From Micractinium sp. NFX-FRZ (Eukaryota; Chlorophyta; Trebouxiophyceae; Chlorellales; Chlorellaceae): a stretch of DNA of 64,000 nucleotides. Both the position numbers and the translations under genes were made by a program. The notes below the pieces were generated by a model, which was given only the letters and a program-made list of their open reading frames with translations, searched no databases and had not been told where the DNA came from. The stretch covers positions 38,208-102,207 of the forward strand of contig JAPTJF010000207.1 of assembly GCA_029339195.1 (NCBI GenBank), written 5' to 3'. Below are positions 11,770 to 23,589 of this stretch, piece by piece (position 1 is the first letter of the stretch; every line of letters starts with the position of its first letter).

Positions 11770-14700
11770 ATGTCGGGGCTGCGCAACCTCCTGCACTCGA
11801 CCTACAAGAGCGCGGCAGAGCGCGTGCTGCCGGCGCAGTCAAAGTCGGCCTTCAAGGAGAAGGGGGTAAGTGCCCACTTTTGCAGGGCAGTAGGCAGAGT
11901 TGGGCGCGCCAGTGGCAGGTCCCGACAGCAGGCGGAGTGGCCCTCGCCTCCCGGTTGAAGCTCTCGCTCCCGTCCTCCCACACCGCGCCAGGTGCTCACT
12001 CCCGAGGAGTTTGTGGCGGCGGGTGACTACCTGGTGCACACCTGCCCCACCTGGAGCTGGGAGGCGGGCGACCCCAAGAAGGCCCGCCCGTTCCTGCCGC
12101 CCGCCAAGCAGTTCCTCATCACACGAAATGGTGCGTGCCCAGCCGTTCTGGGCTGGTGATTTGCAATGTGCTTGCATGCCGGGGGTGTGGAGGCGCCAGT
12201 GGAGGTGCAGCTGGCCGGGCGAGGTGCTGTGGCGCTAGAGCGGCGCATGGTGAGCGGTTGCTGGCGCCGGCGCAGTTGCCCCCTCTGGGTGCAGCACCCA
12301 ACCTCGCCGCCCCGCCCCGCCCCCTGCAGTGCCCTGCATGCGGCGCGCGGCGGCGGTTGAGGAGTACGGCGAGCGTGAGGAGCAGGAGGTGGAGGCGGAC
12401 GACGGCGGGGAGGGGTGGGTGACCGCCAACCGAGCGCGCAGCGGCACGGCCGGCGCCGCCGCTGCAGGCACCACCACTAACGACGACGGATTTGAGGAGA
12501 TCCCCAGCATTGATGATGCAGCGGGCGGCAGCGGCGGCGGCGGCGGCGGAGACGGCGCGGGGGAGGCGGTCAGCGCGGCCAGCGAGGCGGCGGCGGAGGA
12601 GGAGGAGGAGGAGGATGTGCCCGACATTGGTGATCTAGAACTTGAAGATGAAGAAGAGGATGAGGTGGGGTGGGGCGCCTTTGGCTGGGGTTGGGTGGCG
12701 GTCGCAGGGCGGGACGGATTGCCACGTGTGCTGGGGTGTTAGCATCGGCGGCTTGGTGGTTGAGGGGGAGGGATGAAGAGACAGTGGGGTGGGCGGGGGG
12801 GCTTGCAGGGCGTTTGGGGTGCCGAGGTGTGGGGTGGCGTGGGGTGGGGGATGCATCATATGAAGAGGATCAAGTGCTGGATATTGCAAGCAGATTCACG
12901 AAAGAGGGGCTGTGTAGGGGGGGGTGGGCAGGGATGGGTGACAACAAAGGTGAGGAGGTGGAGGAGGAGGAGGGAGGGGGCGCGAGGTTGGCTGTGTTGG
13001 GGCAAGTGGCATGGCGTGGTGTTAGGGTGCCCGGGAGTGTGAAGGCGCAATGGTTGCCACCCTGTGCTCTAGACATGTGCACAGCACACCACAGCACAGC
13101 GTGCTGCTGCGCCCGGCATTCTGCACTGCCTGCATACCATTCTCATCCCGCTGCGGCCCCCTGCCGAGCCGGCATGCCATTATCCACCCGCCTGCTCGAT
13201 CTGCCTTCCTCTGTTGCCTACACACAGGCGGCGCTGCGGCCGGCAGCGGACGGCGGTGGCGCCGAGGAGCACATTGTGCGGACGCGCACCTACGACCTGC
13301 TCATCACTTACGACAAGTACTATGCGGTGAGCTGGCACGCGCTGCGCTGCGCTGTGCTGTGCGCTGCCCCTGCGATGCGCACGGGTCACGGGGCGTGACG
13401 CGCGACAACAGTATCATGCGGCAACAGCAGCTAGCGCCTCTTGCCTGCTGTGCTGTGCTGGGCTGTGGCTGGGCTGTGACAGTTTTGCGTTGTGGCAGAG
13501 ACGCGGCTGGGGCGGCTGCAGTGCTGCCGGCTTGCTTCCACAAGCCGCCCTGCAGCCCTGCACTGCTGCCCTGCTCCTCCAGCCCACCTGTGACCTCCCC
13601 CTGAGCCCACCCTCCCTCCCCCCCGCCCGCCACACCTCTCCCGCACCTCCCCCAGGTGCCCCGCTTCTGGCTGATTGGTTACGATGAGAACCGGCAGCCG
13701 CTGAGCAGCGAGCAGGTGCGGGGCGGGGTGGCAGACCCATGGCACCCTGCTTCCCAACGGGAGGCGCGCCAGCTTTTGCTTGCAAGCACTGGGCTTCAGC
13801 CCCCTTCCCTCCCCGTGCAGCACTGCACTGCTTGACCTTCGTTTGCAAGAGCAAACAATGAACATATCATCCGTGTAACGCAACCCACATCAGGTGCTGG
13901 AGGACGTGTCGGAGGAGCATGCGCGCAAGACGGTGACAATGGAGGCGCACCCGCACGGAGGCGCAGGTGGCGCGCAGGTGTGCAGGCTGGCAGGGCCACG
14001 GCCAGGGCAGGGGCAGAGTACCGGGCGCCTAGTGTGAAGATGCGTGTGTGACGGCAGCGGTTGTCCTGGGTGCTGCGTGCGAGCACGCGAGCATGCAGGC
14101 TGCTGGGGCGGCATGCAAGACTTCCTCCCGCACCTGCTCCCGCCCCTGCCTCTCCGGCCGCCATCAAGGCCCTGCGCACCTTCTCGCATGCCACTGCTGA
14201 CTCTGCCCCGCTGCTGCCGCCGCCGCATTCCCCCGCTCCGCCCCCCCTCGCCCTCATTCCACTGCAATGCTACTGCATCGAGTGCTCCCCAACCGCGCGC
14301 CCTCCCCTGATGCAGGCCGCCTCCATCCACCCCTGCCAGCACGCCAACGTGATGCACAAGCTGTCGGAGCGGGTGGCGGGGGAGGGGGCAGAGTTTGCTG
14401 TGGAACGGTGAGCTGGTGTGCAGGCAGGGTGGGGTGCGGGGGCTGATTCAGCTGCAGGGCAAGAAGTGCGGGTCAATCAAGTACCGGCAGGGTGAGGTGC
14501 GGCGGGAATTATCTGCAGATGTGGGAGGGGGGGCAGGTGGGGAGGGGTGGGGCTAGGAGGCGAAGCAGTTTTGTGGCGGCGCGCAGGGTGCGGGAGAGGG
14601 CGCAGGGGATCGGGAGGCACCGTTGATGCCTCTTCCTTTTCCGTCCCCCAGGGCCTTTGCCAGTTTGTGTGTCCCCCCTTCTCCCCCCCAACCCGACACA

Positions 14701-15002
14701 GATTACCACACACACACACACACACTGTCCTGCTCCCTCCTCCCACACACCGCCCTCCCCCACAACTTCCGCGCAGCTACCTGGTGCTCTGTACCCAAGC
14801 CAATTGCCAGGCTTGATGTAACTCCTGCGCCCTGTACATACCCTGCTCCCTCCTCCCCCACCCACCCACCCCATTCACCCACCCCATTCACCTTCCTCGC
14901 AGCTACCTGGTCCTCTTCCTCAAGTTCATTGCCAGCGTGGTGCCCACCATTGAGTACGACTACACCCTGGCAGCCGGAGGGTCGGGAGGGGGCGAGCAAT
15001 AG
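11770..15002 (+). CDS. ATG3: Autophagy-related protein 3 (E2-like conjugating enzyme)
   Basis: Eight exons: 11770-11865, 11992-12130, 12330-12664, 13228-13326, 13656-13715, 13894-13977, 14316-14407, 14903-15002 (334 aa). The sequence follows plant ATG3 throughout: [47 protein letters not shown], an acidic Gly/Ser linker (the flexible loop), [46 protein letters not shown], then the active-site motif HPCQHANVM with catalytic Cys278, and [23 protein letters not shown]3 receives ATG8 from ATG7 and passes it to phosphatidylethanolamine during autophagosome growth. Intron 7 contains a degenerate copy of the start of the last exon (14777-14816), which could act as an alternative end. Confidence 0.96.
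14777..14821 (+). other. Cryptic alternative terminal exon of ATG3 with stop and TGTAA
   Basis: A copy of the final-exon acceptor and first codons follows a CGCAG acceptor. Spliced to exon 7 it would read [13 protein letters not shown] and stop at TGA 14814-14816, with TGTAA directly after (14817-14821). It is a degenerate tandem copy of the 14893-14940 region. Use would remove the conserved C-terminal helix, so it is probably non-functional or regulatory. RNA data are needed to tell. Confidence 0.4.
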
Positions 15003-16763
15003 CGACACTGGCAGTGACCCAGCTGAGAGCGGGGCGGCTCTCAGTGTGACGCACGCTGGCGGCCGGCGGCTGGGGCGGCTGGCGGCTGGGCCGGCGGCCC
15101 TCCAACACATGCCAGGCTGCCCAGTCACCACTGGGTACGACAACAACGCTGTGGCGGCTGGGAATAGGCGCTGGGCATTGATGCAGCTGCAGCAGGCATC
15201 CAGCCGCTAAAGCGCCCCGGTGCCAGGATGCCCGCCTGCACCCGCCACAGCCTGTGCAAAATTGGCGGCAGCGGCAGCTGTGGCACCAGGCTAGCGGCAG
15301 GCCAGCAGCCGCCCGCCAGCTCTACGCCGGTGCTTCCAGCGGTGGCAGCATGCCCCCCACAGTAGCTAGTAGCTGGCTGGCTAGAGGCCGCAGGTGCTGC
15401 TGTGCGGCTGCACCCTGCTGGCAGCAGCCGGCACCAGCCAGCAGCCACCTTGTAGCACCCAACACGGCCCTGTACAATAGTAGCTAGCGGCCCCAGCCCT
15501 CCTCCCGAGCTGGCCGGGGCGGGTTGCTTTGTAGACTAGCACACCACAGGCGCCCTTCCTCCTCTGGGTTGTTGGGGCGCCGCCGTGTAACATGACATCG
15601 CTGTTGCACACGGCCTGCCAGCGGCTCCCACCACCACTACTGATCCCGCCTCTCAAGGTTTCGACACACAACTACGCCTGCATCTAACCTGTCAGCCCTG
15701 GTGGTCGCTAGGGGGGGTTACATGAGCATGTGCTGGAGGCCTGTGCAGATGAGATACTGAGGTATGGGGGCCAGGGAGGCGCGAAACTTTCCGCTGCCTT
15801 CCGGGGAGAGCCAGATTGAGAGGCGTGTGGGGTAGAATGGTGACACAGGAAGGCGGGCAAAGGGCAGTGGAGAGCCTGGTGCAGGCCTGCACAGCCACTG
15901 TGGCCCTCCTACCAGGTGGGGACACAGGCGGTGGGTGGCCCGTCACAGGGCTGCCGCCGATGAATGGCGCTTCCGAGGGAGCTAGCAAAGGCGCGTCTTA
16001 TGATTTTTCCGCACATCTTGAGGGGAGAGAAGGGTTGGCGAGGGCAGGGGCGGGGGTGAGAGGAAGTGCGCAACGTGACGTGACGTGTGGGGAGGGGCGG
16101 TGATGGGGGGACAAGACAGGGGGGAGGCGCAAGAGGGGGGGAAGAGAGGCTTGCGCGGAAGGTGCAACAGGCGACAGAGCACGTGACCGCGGCAGGCAGC
16201 AGTCGGGGGAAACGGTGATAAGAGAAAGATAAGTCGTAAGCAGAGTGGGTCTGGAGCAATAAATTGGGCAGTTTGCTACGGAGTGGAGGGGGGCATGCGG
16301 CGGGGGAAGAGGGGAGTGCGCACTCACAGGGACGCTCATAACCAAAGAGGGGAGGCATAGCCAAGGCAAGATTTGCCTTTGGCGCCAAACTCGTTGGAGA
16401 GAAGGCATGAAAGGCGGGGGGAATAGATGCATCTATCTAGGGGGGACGCAAGGCAGAGGGAAGACAGGAAGCAGGCACGCAGGGTGTGACGGCAGTCGAC
16501 TTATAAAAAGGCAACAGGTGGACAGGCTACAAATGAAAAGAACAGTCATTCTGCAGATCAGGGTTGGCTGGTTCGAGCCGTATTCGTTTCAGTCATTGTG
16601 CGTGGGAAGGGGGATGAAGCCAGGATGTGACGGCCCATCCAAGCTGGCCGGCCAGCATGGCGGGCTGCTTGCCACTCATCGGGTGCTTGGCCACTATGGG
16701 TGCATCTCGCGCTGCCAACAACCAATGTTCGACGCCCCAGCGGCGCACAGTGGCGCCCGGCGC
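15003..16763. other. Convergent intergenic region with 3' UTRs
   Basis: No conserved coding segment is visible. A TGTAA at 15586-15590 (+) is 584 nt after the ATG3 stop and may end its 3' UTR. TTACA at 15718-15722 reads TGTAA on the - strand and may end the gene at 16764-18708. This implies long 3' UTRs that nearly meet. Confidence 0.5.
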
Positions 16764-18708
16764 TCAGCGGCGCCCCGCCCCGCCACCCTGCCCGGTGTTG
16801 CCGCCGCGGGAGGGTGCCAGGGCATTCAGCAGGCGAACAATCGCCACGTGCTGCTGCACGGCGGAGGCCACCTGTGCGGCCTGTTGGGACAGAGCGGCCT
16901 CCCAGCCAGGCGGGATTGGGGCCAGCTGGCAAGCAGCGGCGCCGGCGCTGCCAGCCTGGCGCCCCGCCAGCAGCACGGCCAGCGGGACAGCGGTGGGTGT
17001 GTTGGGGCCCGCAGGGCTGCCCGGCACAGGCGTGGGCGCCGGCAGGAGCGCAGCAGTAGTGGGGCTGGCCGCAGCGCTGGCGGCCGCCGCCACGGCGGCG
17101 CTCGCGGCGGCTTCGGCGGCTGCCGCGCTGGCGCTGTCCACCTCAGCGGCTGCCGCCAGCAGGGCGTCCACCCCGCTGTCGTTCACAGCGTGCCCCTGGT
17201 AGCAGCTGGAGGTGTCATGATCGGAACTGGGGGAGCGCCGGTCGGGGGTCAGGGCCCAGGCGCTGCCGGCGGGCCCGCCACTGCCCCTGGGGCTGCCGCC
17301 GCTGATGCCGGGGTTTGCCGAGCTAGCGGCGGCGGCGGCCGCCCCGGACAGGCCCTCAAAGGCGCTGGTCGGCATGTCAGGCGGGGCGGGGCGGTAGCCG
17401 TGGGCGGTGGCGGAGGGGTAGGGGTAGAGCGGCTGCGACTGCGCCTGCGGGGCGTGGCGGCGCGCCGGCCCCACGCTGTGGCTGCTGGCGGCGGCCTGCG
17501 GCGCCCTGCAGGGGGAACGAGGGGCAGGGTGGGCAGATGGCAACGCGTGAGCAGGGGGTGGGGCGGCAGCCTGCGGCAACACAGAGTGGGCAGGCAGCAG
17601 TGCTGGAGCTGCACAGCTGGCGCTGCCTTCAGCTTGCCTGGTGGCACCCTGAGTACATCAAACTGCCACATTTTGAAAGATCCTTCAAAAGCGCAAAAGC
17701 GCAAGCACCGCTGGCAGATCTGACAGATCCTCCCATGCCTGGGGGCCGCCTCTGTGTGTGGCAAGCAGTGCCCAGCCCACCCGCTCACCGCTTGCGCGCC
17801 GACCCCAGGCCCCGCGCCTTCTTGCCGCCCAGCCCCAGCGCTGCAGTGCGTGGTCAAAGGTGGGCAGGGTGCAAGCACCTTGAGTGGGATGCATGATGCC
17901 AACCAAGTGGGGGGCTAGCTCAATAGCGGCTGCTGAGGCCGCAACTGCGGCGGGACTGCTTGGTGCGGTGCGCGTGCACACCGGGCAGGCAGCAAGGACT
18001 GCCGAGCTCTTGGAGGAGCCTCTGCCCGCCCCCCCATCCCCCCCGCAGGCGCCAGGGGTGCCACACAAGTTCTGGTGGGTCCACTGGTGCCGGACCTAGC
18101 CCAGCAGGCACACACAGGGCAGGCAGGGCTGGGGACTCTGCCTGCCACCCAGTTCCCAACGGCAGGGTCGAAGCGGTAGTGCTGCCACCCCCATCCCGTA
18201 ACCGCCTTCCCAGGCACTCACCCGCCTTGAGCTTCTGGCGCATCCAGCTGGTGTTGTTGCTGGTGGTGGGGGAGCCAAAGATGGAGCCAAACAGGTCCTG
18301 AGGGAGGGGGCGGGGGCAGCGGCAACCTGTTGAAGCGTGCCAAGGGGGTGATACACTGCGGTACTGGCGGCGGGTGAGGAAGCTGGAACCGCAGCTGCAA
18401 ACGTCGTCGACCCCCGTCCAGCCCCGATTGGGCCCTGCGATGTTATTGTGCAAAAGTTAAGAGGCGGCCCGCTTCTGTAAGTTTGCGTCAGCCCTTCCCA
18501 GCGTACCCGCTGGCCTCCCTCCCCCTAGCCCCCTCGGCTCCCCACCGCCAACCCTCACCCGCAGCTGTCGTGGAGACATGGCATCGATGTCGGCCGAAAC
18601 TTCCGAGGGGGTCTTGTGTGGGAAGGCCGCGGCTCTGCACCGCGCGGCGTCGTGGTCGCCTTGCAGCGTCCAGCGGGTGAAGTGGTGCAGCCGCTCTTGG
18701 CTGGTCAT
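16764..18708 (-). CDS. Hypothetical protein with an LFxxIFG...TSNN..W(M)RxKL motif
   Basis: Exons in reading order: 18708-18559, 18297-18222, 17840-17789, 17505-16764 (339 aa). Phases 0, 1 and 2 agree at the three junctions. Residues 1-50 are a compact N-terminus containing His, Trp and Arg (ERLHHFTRWTLQGDHDAARC). Residues 51-75 carry DLFGSIFGSPTTSNNTSWMR followed by QKLKAAL. A basic Gly/Lys/Arg stretch follows (GGKKARGLGSARKR), then a long Ala/Ser/Pro-rich region with a predicted helix near the C-terminus (AAQVASAVQQHVAIVRLLNA). The basic patch suggests a nuclear protein, but that is inference. I do not recognise a named family; the SNN-x-x-W-x-R-x-K-L pattern resembles small helical modules seen in some plant nuclear proteins. 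Confidence 0.62.
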
Positions 18709-19434
18709 CGAGAGATGATGACTTGGGAGCAGGGGTGGGCTGATACACTCTTAGTGGCAGAGGTTCGGTGAACCAAAGCAGCCCCGTGTGAGTCCCGAAG
18801 AGAAACGGAAGTTAGAATCAAGAGGAAGTCCTCGGTTGCTTTGGGAGCGGGTCAAAGGTGGAGGGGGGAGGCCCTGAATCAGCAGGCCTGCCCACTGGGC
18901 ACCAGCTCGACTGGATTTATCTTGCGCACTGGGGTCTTGTCCTGCCCTCACTCTCCTGTCTTCATCTCGCACTCACAGGCAAACTCGCAGGCTGATGGGT
19001 GGGCAGCTCAGCACTCTGTTCTGTGCAGTACAGTACCGGTCAATGGCAGGCGGCGCATGCTAGGCGCACCTGTGCACCCCACCACTCCGGTAACCTGTGG
19101 CTCAAACTTTAGTAGACATGAGAAAAGTGTGGCTCTTGATACGTTCAGTGAATAGGGAGGAGTATGGTGTCCCTGCCGGGGCACCGCGCCGCACAAAAGC
19201 CTCGCAACGGCTTGCGGCGGCACCTTTGCGAGCGGGCACTCCAGGCATGGCGGCAAGGCACAAGGTGTCAGTCATTGTGGGGGTGGGGCAGGTCAGATGG
19301 AAGTCCAACGGAGGACACTCCAGGAGTACTGTAACAAAAGAGACAAATAACTTGCCACGGGGCGACCATGTGCAAGCGGCAAGACGAGCTGCAAACGAAC
19401 GACGGGGCCGAGGCGGCTGAGAGCGGCCGCGCCC
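18709..19434. other. Spacer between two - strand genes
   Basis: It holds the promoter of the 18708 gene and the 3' UTR of the gene that stops at 19435. No conserved exon seen. A TGTAA at about 19329 is on the + strand and has no obvious + strand gene. Confidence 0.4.
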
Positions 19435-19655
19435 TCACCCGCCCACCCGTGGCCCCAAGGATGGCTGCTGCAGCGGGTGGGTATCCGCCGTATGCTCGCT
19501 GGCAACAGGGGTACCGCCTTGTTGAGGCAACGAACCTGGCTGCCGCTGCTGCTGCTGCTGCCGTTGCTGCTGCTCCTGCTGCCACTGCTGCTGCAAACGG
19601 CCGTCCGCCCCAGCTGCATTACGTCCCATGCCGCTCTCCCCTGCTGCCGCTTGCT

Positions 19656-19686
<31 letters not shown>

Positions 19687-20819
19687 ACGATCGGGTGGCG
19701 TGGCTGCCCGGGCGGCGAGACTGCTGCCAGCCTGCCCCAGCGGTACGCCTGACGTACCTCCACCACCTGCCGCCATGTCTGCCGCCTGTTGCTGCTGCCC
19801 CGCTCCCTCCTGCTGCTGCCACTGCCCGGGCCCCGCTGCTTCCGGTGGCGGCATGCCGCTGCGGCTGAAGGGGTTGATCTGCAGCGGCATGGGGTTGGCG
19901 CCGCCCGCCGCCCCTGCCAGCCCATTCGCCCGCTGCTCCTGCTGCTGCGATTGCAGCTGCGCGTGCCGCTGCCGCTCGAGGTTCACCCGCATGAGCTGCA
20001 GCCTCTCCAGCCGGGTTGTCAGCGCCACCCTCTGCGCCCGCGCCGCCTGCTGCTGCATCAGCAGCGCGGTCGGCTGCAGCGGCGGCTCAAACGCGCGCCG
20101 GTTGGCGCCCGGCAGCGGCCGCCGCATGCGCCGCCAGTCGAGCAGGCGGTACTCGGAGCACTGCAGGGGTGGATGGAAGGCAGGGCAGATGAAGGAAGTC
20201 AAGTGGGAGCCTTTCTGCGCGTCTCCGAGTGCCCATGGTGTTGGCGGCAGCGCTGCAGAGAGGCCGACAGGAGGCATGCCTAAGAGGAGGCATGCAGGCG
20301 CAGGTGCGGGCGCGGGCGCGGGCTGCGTGCCACGCCGCCGCCGCTGCTTCTTGTGGCCACCCAGGGTGGGGGCGCTCTGGCCTGAGAGATTGCTCTAAAG
20401 GAGTGCTCTCAGACCCTGGCCAGGCCAGCCGGGCAAGCGGCACCAGCCAGCCAGCCAGCCAGCCAGCCCACATCGCTGGAAAATCAGCGCCTGCTCCTCA
20501 GCGGCTTGCAAAGAACACCTTGGTTTCAGATTACGGAAGGCAGTACAGAAGAGAGAACATCGGCAGCACCGCCACCCCCCACCTGCGTCCCCAGCGCTTG
20601 CTCCAGCAGCACCTCCTGCTGCACCCGCCGCTGCTGCGGCACCAGCCGCCTCAGCTTTGCTCGGATCGCCTCTTGAAGCTGCCCAGCCTGCAGCAGCGGC
20701 GGCAGCGAATGAACAGGGCAGCGGCAAGTTGTTTGTTGGGGCGGTTCCAGCGGGCTGTTGCAAGAACCAGGTGGAGCATTGACTGTGCGCAACCCCTTCC
20801 AAGCACGGCGCTGTGTGAG

Positions 20820-20859
<40 letters not shown>

Positions 20860-21546
20860 CCAGCAAGCAGACAGGCAGGCAGGCGCTCCCCAGCCAGGCG
20901 GGCACGTGCTCCCCAGCCTGCCAGCGCCAACTGCCAATTGTAATGTCCTCCCCACCTCTGAGGCGGAGCTCTCCTCTCTCTCCACTGCTCCTGCCGCCGC
21001 AGCTTCCCCTGCTGCTGCCGCTGCCGCTGCCACGTCTCCGTCATCGTTAGCTGCTGCTGAGACAGGCTCTGACTTGACGCTGCCCGGCCGCTCGGCACTG
21101 CCCCCCGCCACAGCAGCAGCGCCGTTGGTGGGCTGGCGCTGGCGCTCCGCTGCTGCCGCTGCCTCTGCAAGTTCCTCCACCTGTAGGCAGGGACACGGCA
21201 ATGCAGGTTGTAGGCAACTGTAGCCCTGGCGTGCAACTACCAATGGCAGCACGTGCAAGGCAGCACAAGTAGCGGCAGACACACAGTGTGCTGCGCGCAA
21301 GTGCTGCATGCAAATGACGGGGCGAGCAGCCCACAAAGGGTGGCCGCCCACCGCCGCTGGCACCCGACACCGGCACCAGCGGCGGCAGCGGCCTGGCAGC
21401 GGCCACCGCGCTCTCACCGCGGCTGTGGGCACCCTCCCTTTGCAAGCGGCCAGCACTGTGGTGTCCGAGGGCAGCTCGCCGGCAGCCAGCGCTTGAAGAG
21501 CGGCCAGCTGCGCCTGGAACTGGCGTGCGAGCGCGTCGCTCCCCAT
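19435..21546 (-). CDS. Gln-rich coiled-coil protein, possibly nuclear
   Basis: Exons in reading order: 21546-21418, 21180-20956, 20687-20583, 20160-19435 (394 aa); all junctions are phase 0 and GT-AG. The N-terminus is helical (LARQFQAQLAALQALAAGEL). A Ser/Ala/Glu-rich acidic middle follows, then a basic helix (QLQEAIRAKLRRLVPQQRRV), and a conserved-looking block CSEYRLLDWRRMRRPLPGAN. Next comes a long charged helix (TRLERLQLMRVNLERQRHAQ) and Gln-tracts to the end. The layout resembles subunits of transcription or chromatin complexes, but I cannot name a family. The DNA below the Gln tracts is a CTG/CAG trinucleotide array. Intron 2 holds a CAGG array (20820-20860). Confidence 0.6.
20820..20860. 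repeat. (CAGG)n microsatellite
   Basis: About ten tandem CAGG/GCAG units in an intron of the Gln-rich protein gene. It is the same tetranucleotide family as the CTGC arrays, on the other strand. Confidence 0.9.
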
Positions 21547-21947
21547 CGCTGCAGCTGTGCTCTATTGAGATGGGACGCAACTTTGCAGTTCAGAAGTGCC
21601 GCCGCTGCATGATGGACGACACAGCTGCTCCACTCGTGGTCTCGTAGCACTGCCTGATGATTGCACAGGCTGCAGGGTCGAGGGGATGGCACAGGGCAGC
21701 GGGATGCAACCGGACGCCAGAGATGAAGAGAGCCCACCTGCCACCCCTAGTAAGCGAGCCATCATCTCGCCGCCCTCGCCGGTCCTGCGCAGCTTGGACG
21801 GCCCCCTCCCTCCCCCCTCCCCTACTGGACGCTGGCCCTGGTACGGAAAGTGTTGCAGGTTCAGGCAACTATCAAATACAAGGGACGTGCAGGGCAATCG
21901 CAGCTGCACGCGAGGAGAGCGCAGACGCCCGTTCGGGAGCCGCAGCG
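21547..21947. other. Spacer between two tandem - strand genes
   Basis: About 400 nt between the start of the Gln-rich protein gene and the stop of the next gene upstream. It must hold the promoter of the former and the 3' UTR of the latter. No conserved exon is visible. Confidence 0.4.
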
Positions 21948-23181
21948 TCAAGCAGCGGCGCCCACCGCCGCCGCCGCCGCCTCCGCCGCACCGCTGCTGC
22001 TGCCGCCAGCCCGCCGCTCCAGCTTCATCTGCCGCTGCTGCTGCTGGTGCTGGTTGAGCCGGTAGCTGCAGCACCGGGGCGGGGGCCAGGAGAAGGCAGG
22101 TGAGAAGGCGCTCAGCAGGCGCAGCAGTGCCGACAGCGCAGGGGGAACCGCTCGCGGTTAGTGGTTGGGTTGGCCGTGGTGCTCCACAGCCTGCACTGAA
22201 GAGTGCTGCCTGGCCTGCATGCCCGCATGCCCAACAGAGGAGAGCCTGCACCCACCCGAAGTTTCGGTGCTTCTTGCTGCCTTGCTGTGACAGGGGCTGC
22301 GTCTTCACCCAGCCCCGCTCCTTGAGCTGCTGCAGCATGCGCTTGGTGTAGCGCTTGCTGGGCAGGCCCTCCGCCTGCGCCACCTCCCAGACTTGCGCTG
22401 CGGGCGGGCGGGCAGGGGGGTAAAGAGTGCAGGGGCGGTGGGGGGCGCAGGAGAAGGGGTGAGCAGGTGGCGGCCTGGCGGTGGGATGGGTGGCATTGCA
22501 TAGCATGGCAGCAGGCAAGGTGTCTGGCAGCGGGGCCACTTGTCGCCAGGCACAGCCCCCCTGCTGCTGGTCCACTACTCCAAGCGGCTGACCAGGCCCC
22601 TCAGCCAAAACAATGCAGACTGGGGGACCAGCAGCAGCGGTGGCAGCAGGTAGCGACCCAACCAGAAGGCCGGACAGCGAGGTGGCAGCTGCAAGATGTG
22701 GTGGCAGTGGCATGCGCACACGACAGGCCACAGCCAGCAGGATGTAGGTTGAATGACACACACCTGAGGTCAGCGGCTCCTGCGCGCCCTTCAGGATACG
22801 GAAGATGACGCTCTTGGAACCCTTCCCCTCTGCTGCCTGGCTCGCAGGCGCGGCGGCGGCTGCAGTGTGCACCAGCAGCGTGGTCAGGGCCGAGGAGTGA
22901 GAGAATGGCATAGCGGGCCCTGGGTGTTGCAAACAAAACATGTGGCACATGCAGCATTGACTGATCAATAGCACAGCAACTCTGGCAGCACGTGGGGCCG
23001 CCGTTGCCAGCCAGAAGGCAGCGTTAGTGCCGCCTGCCGCTGCCGCCCTCGCAGCCAGCCCGGACCCTTGCCTGCCCCCCGCGGCGCGCCCACCTGCTGC
23101 TGCCTCGCTGAAGGAGCGCGCTGCTAGAGTGCTGGCCGAGCTGCAAGCGGCCCGCACCGACAGCAGCGCTCGTGCTAGCAT
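21948..23181 (-). CDS. Probable organelle-targeted small protein with a winged-helix-like core
   Basis: Exons in reading order: 23181-22992, 22859-22764, 22397-22256, 22065-21948 (181 aa). The N-terminus MLARALLSVRAACSSASTLA is rich in Arg, Ser and Ala and lacks acids until SFSEAA, as in mitochondrial presequences. The core reads SVIFRILKGAQEPLTS, then AQVWEVAQAEGLPSKRYTKR, MLQQLKERGWVKTQ and KKHRNFGYRLN. This helix-turn-helix/wing pattern recalls small mitoribosomal or RNA-binding proteins, but I cannot name the family. The C-terminal tail is Gln/Ala-rich and low complexity. The first donor (CCAC|GTGCTG) is weaker than the others and is the least certain part of the model. Confidence 0.6.
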
Positions 23182-23589
23182 GTGGAGCTGCACAGGCGGT
23201 CTAGGAAAGCGGTTCGATGGCAACTTGCACAGGCAACCAGCAGGGATTCAGCGCTGGAGGCGCAGAGCTTTTCGCCAAAAGGAGTTCAGTCGCTGCGGGA
23301 GAATGAGCGTCCGAGAGTGCTCGAAGAAGACGTTGGGCAATCGGAACAAGATGGGGCGCCCCAAGGAGCTGATCCGTCCTTCCCCTCGCCTCAACCTGCT
23401 GCGCCTGTGCTGTGCCGCCAGCTGGGCCGCAATTGGCGGCGGCCAGAGCGTGGAGTAGAGCGAGGGGGGCACCTACCAGCGCGTCCCTAGAGCCCGTGCC
23501 GGCGCATGCCATAAAGCAGACCACCAGGCAGCTCAGAGCAATAGCACAGCGGGAGGCCCCCGGTTGCCAGCTTCGCGCAGCCTGCAGCC
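23182..23589. other. Divergent promoter region, organelle protein / MAK16
   Basis: About 410 nt separate the two start codons and presumably drive both genes. No conserved exon or RNA gene seen. Confidence 0.45.

Noticed and set aside
21562..23223. A 553-codon open frame on the - strand
   Set aside because: It fuses three true exons of the organelle-targeted protein with intron sequence. It also starts at TTG. Exon 4 is in a different frame.
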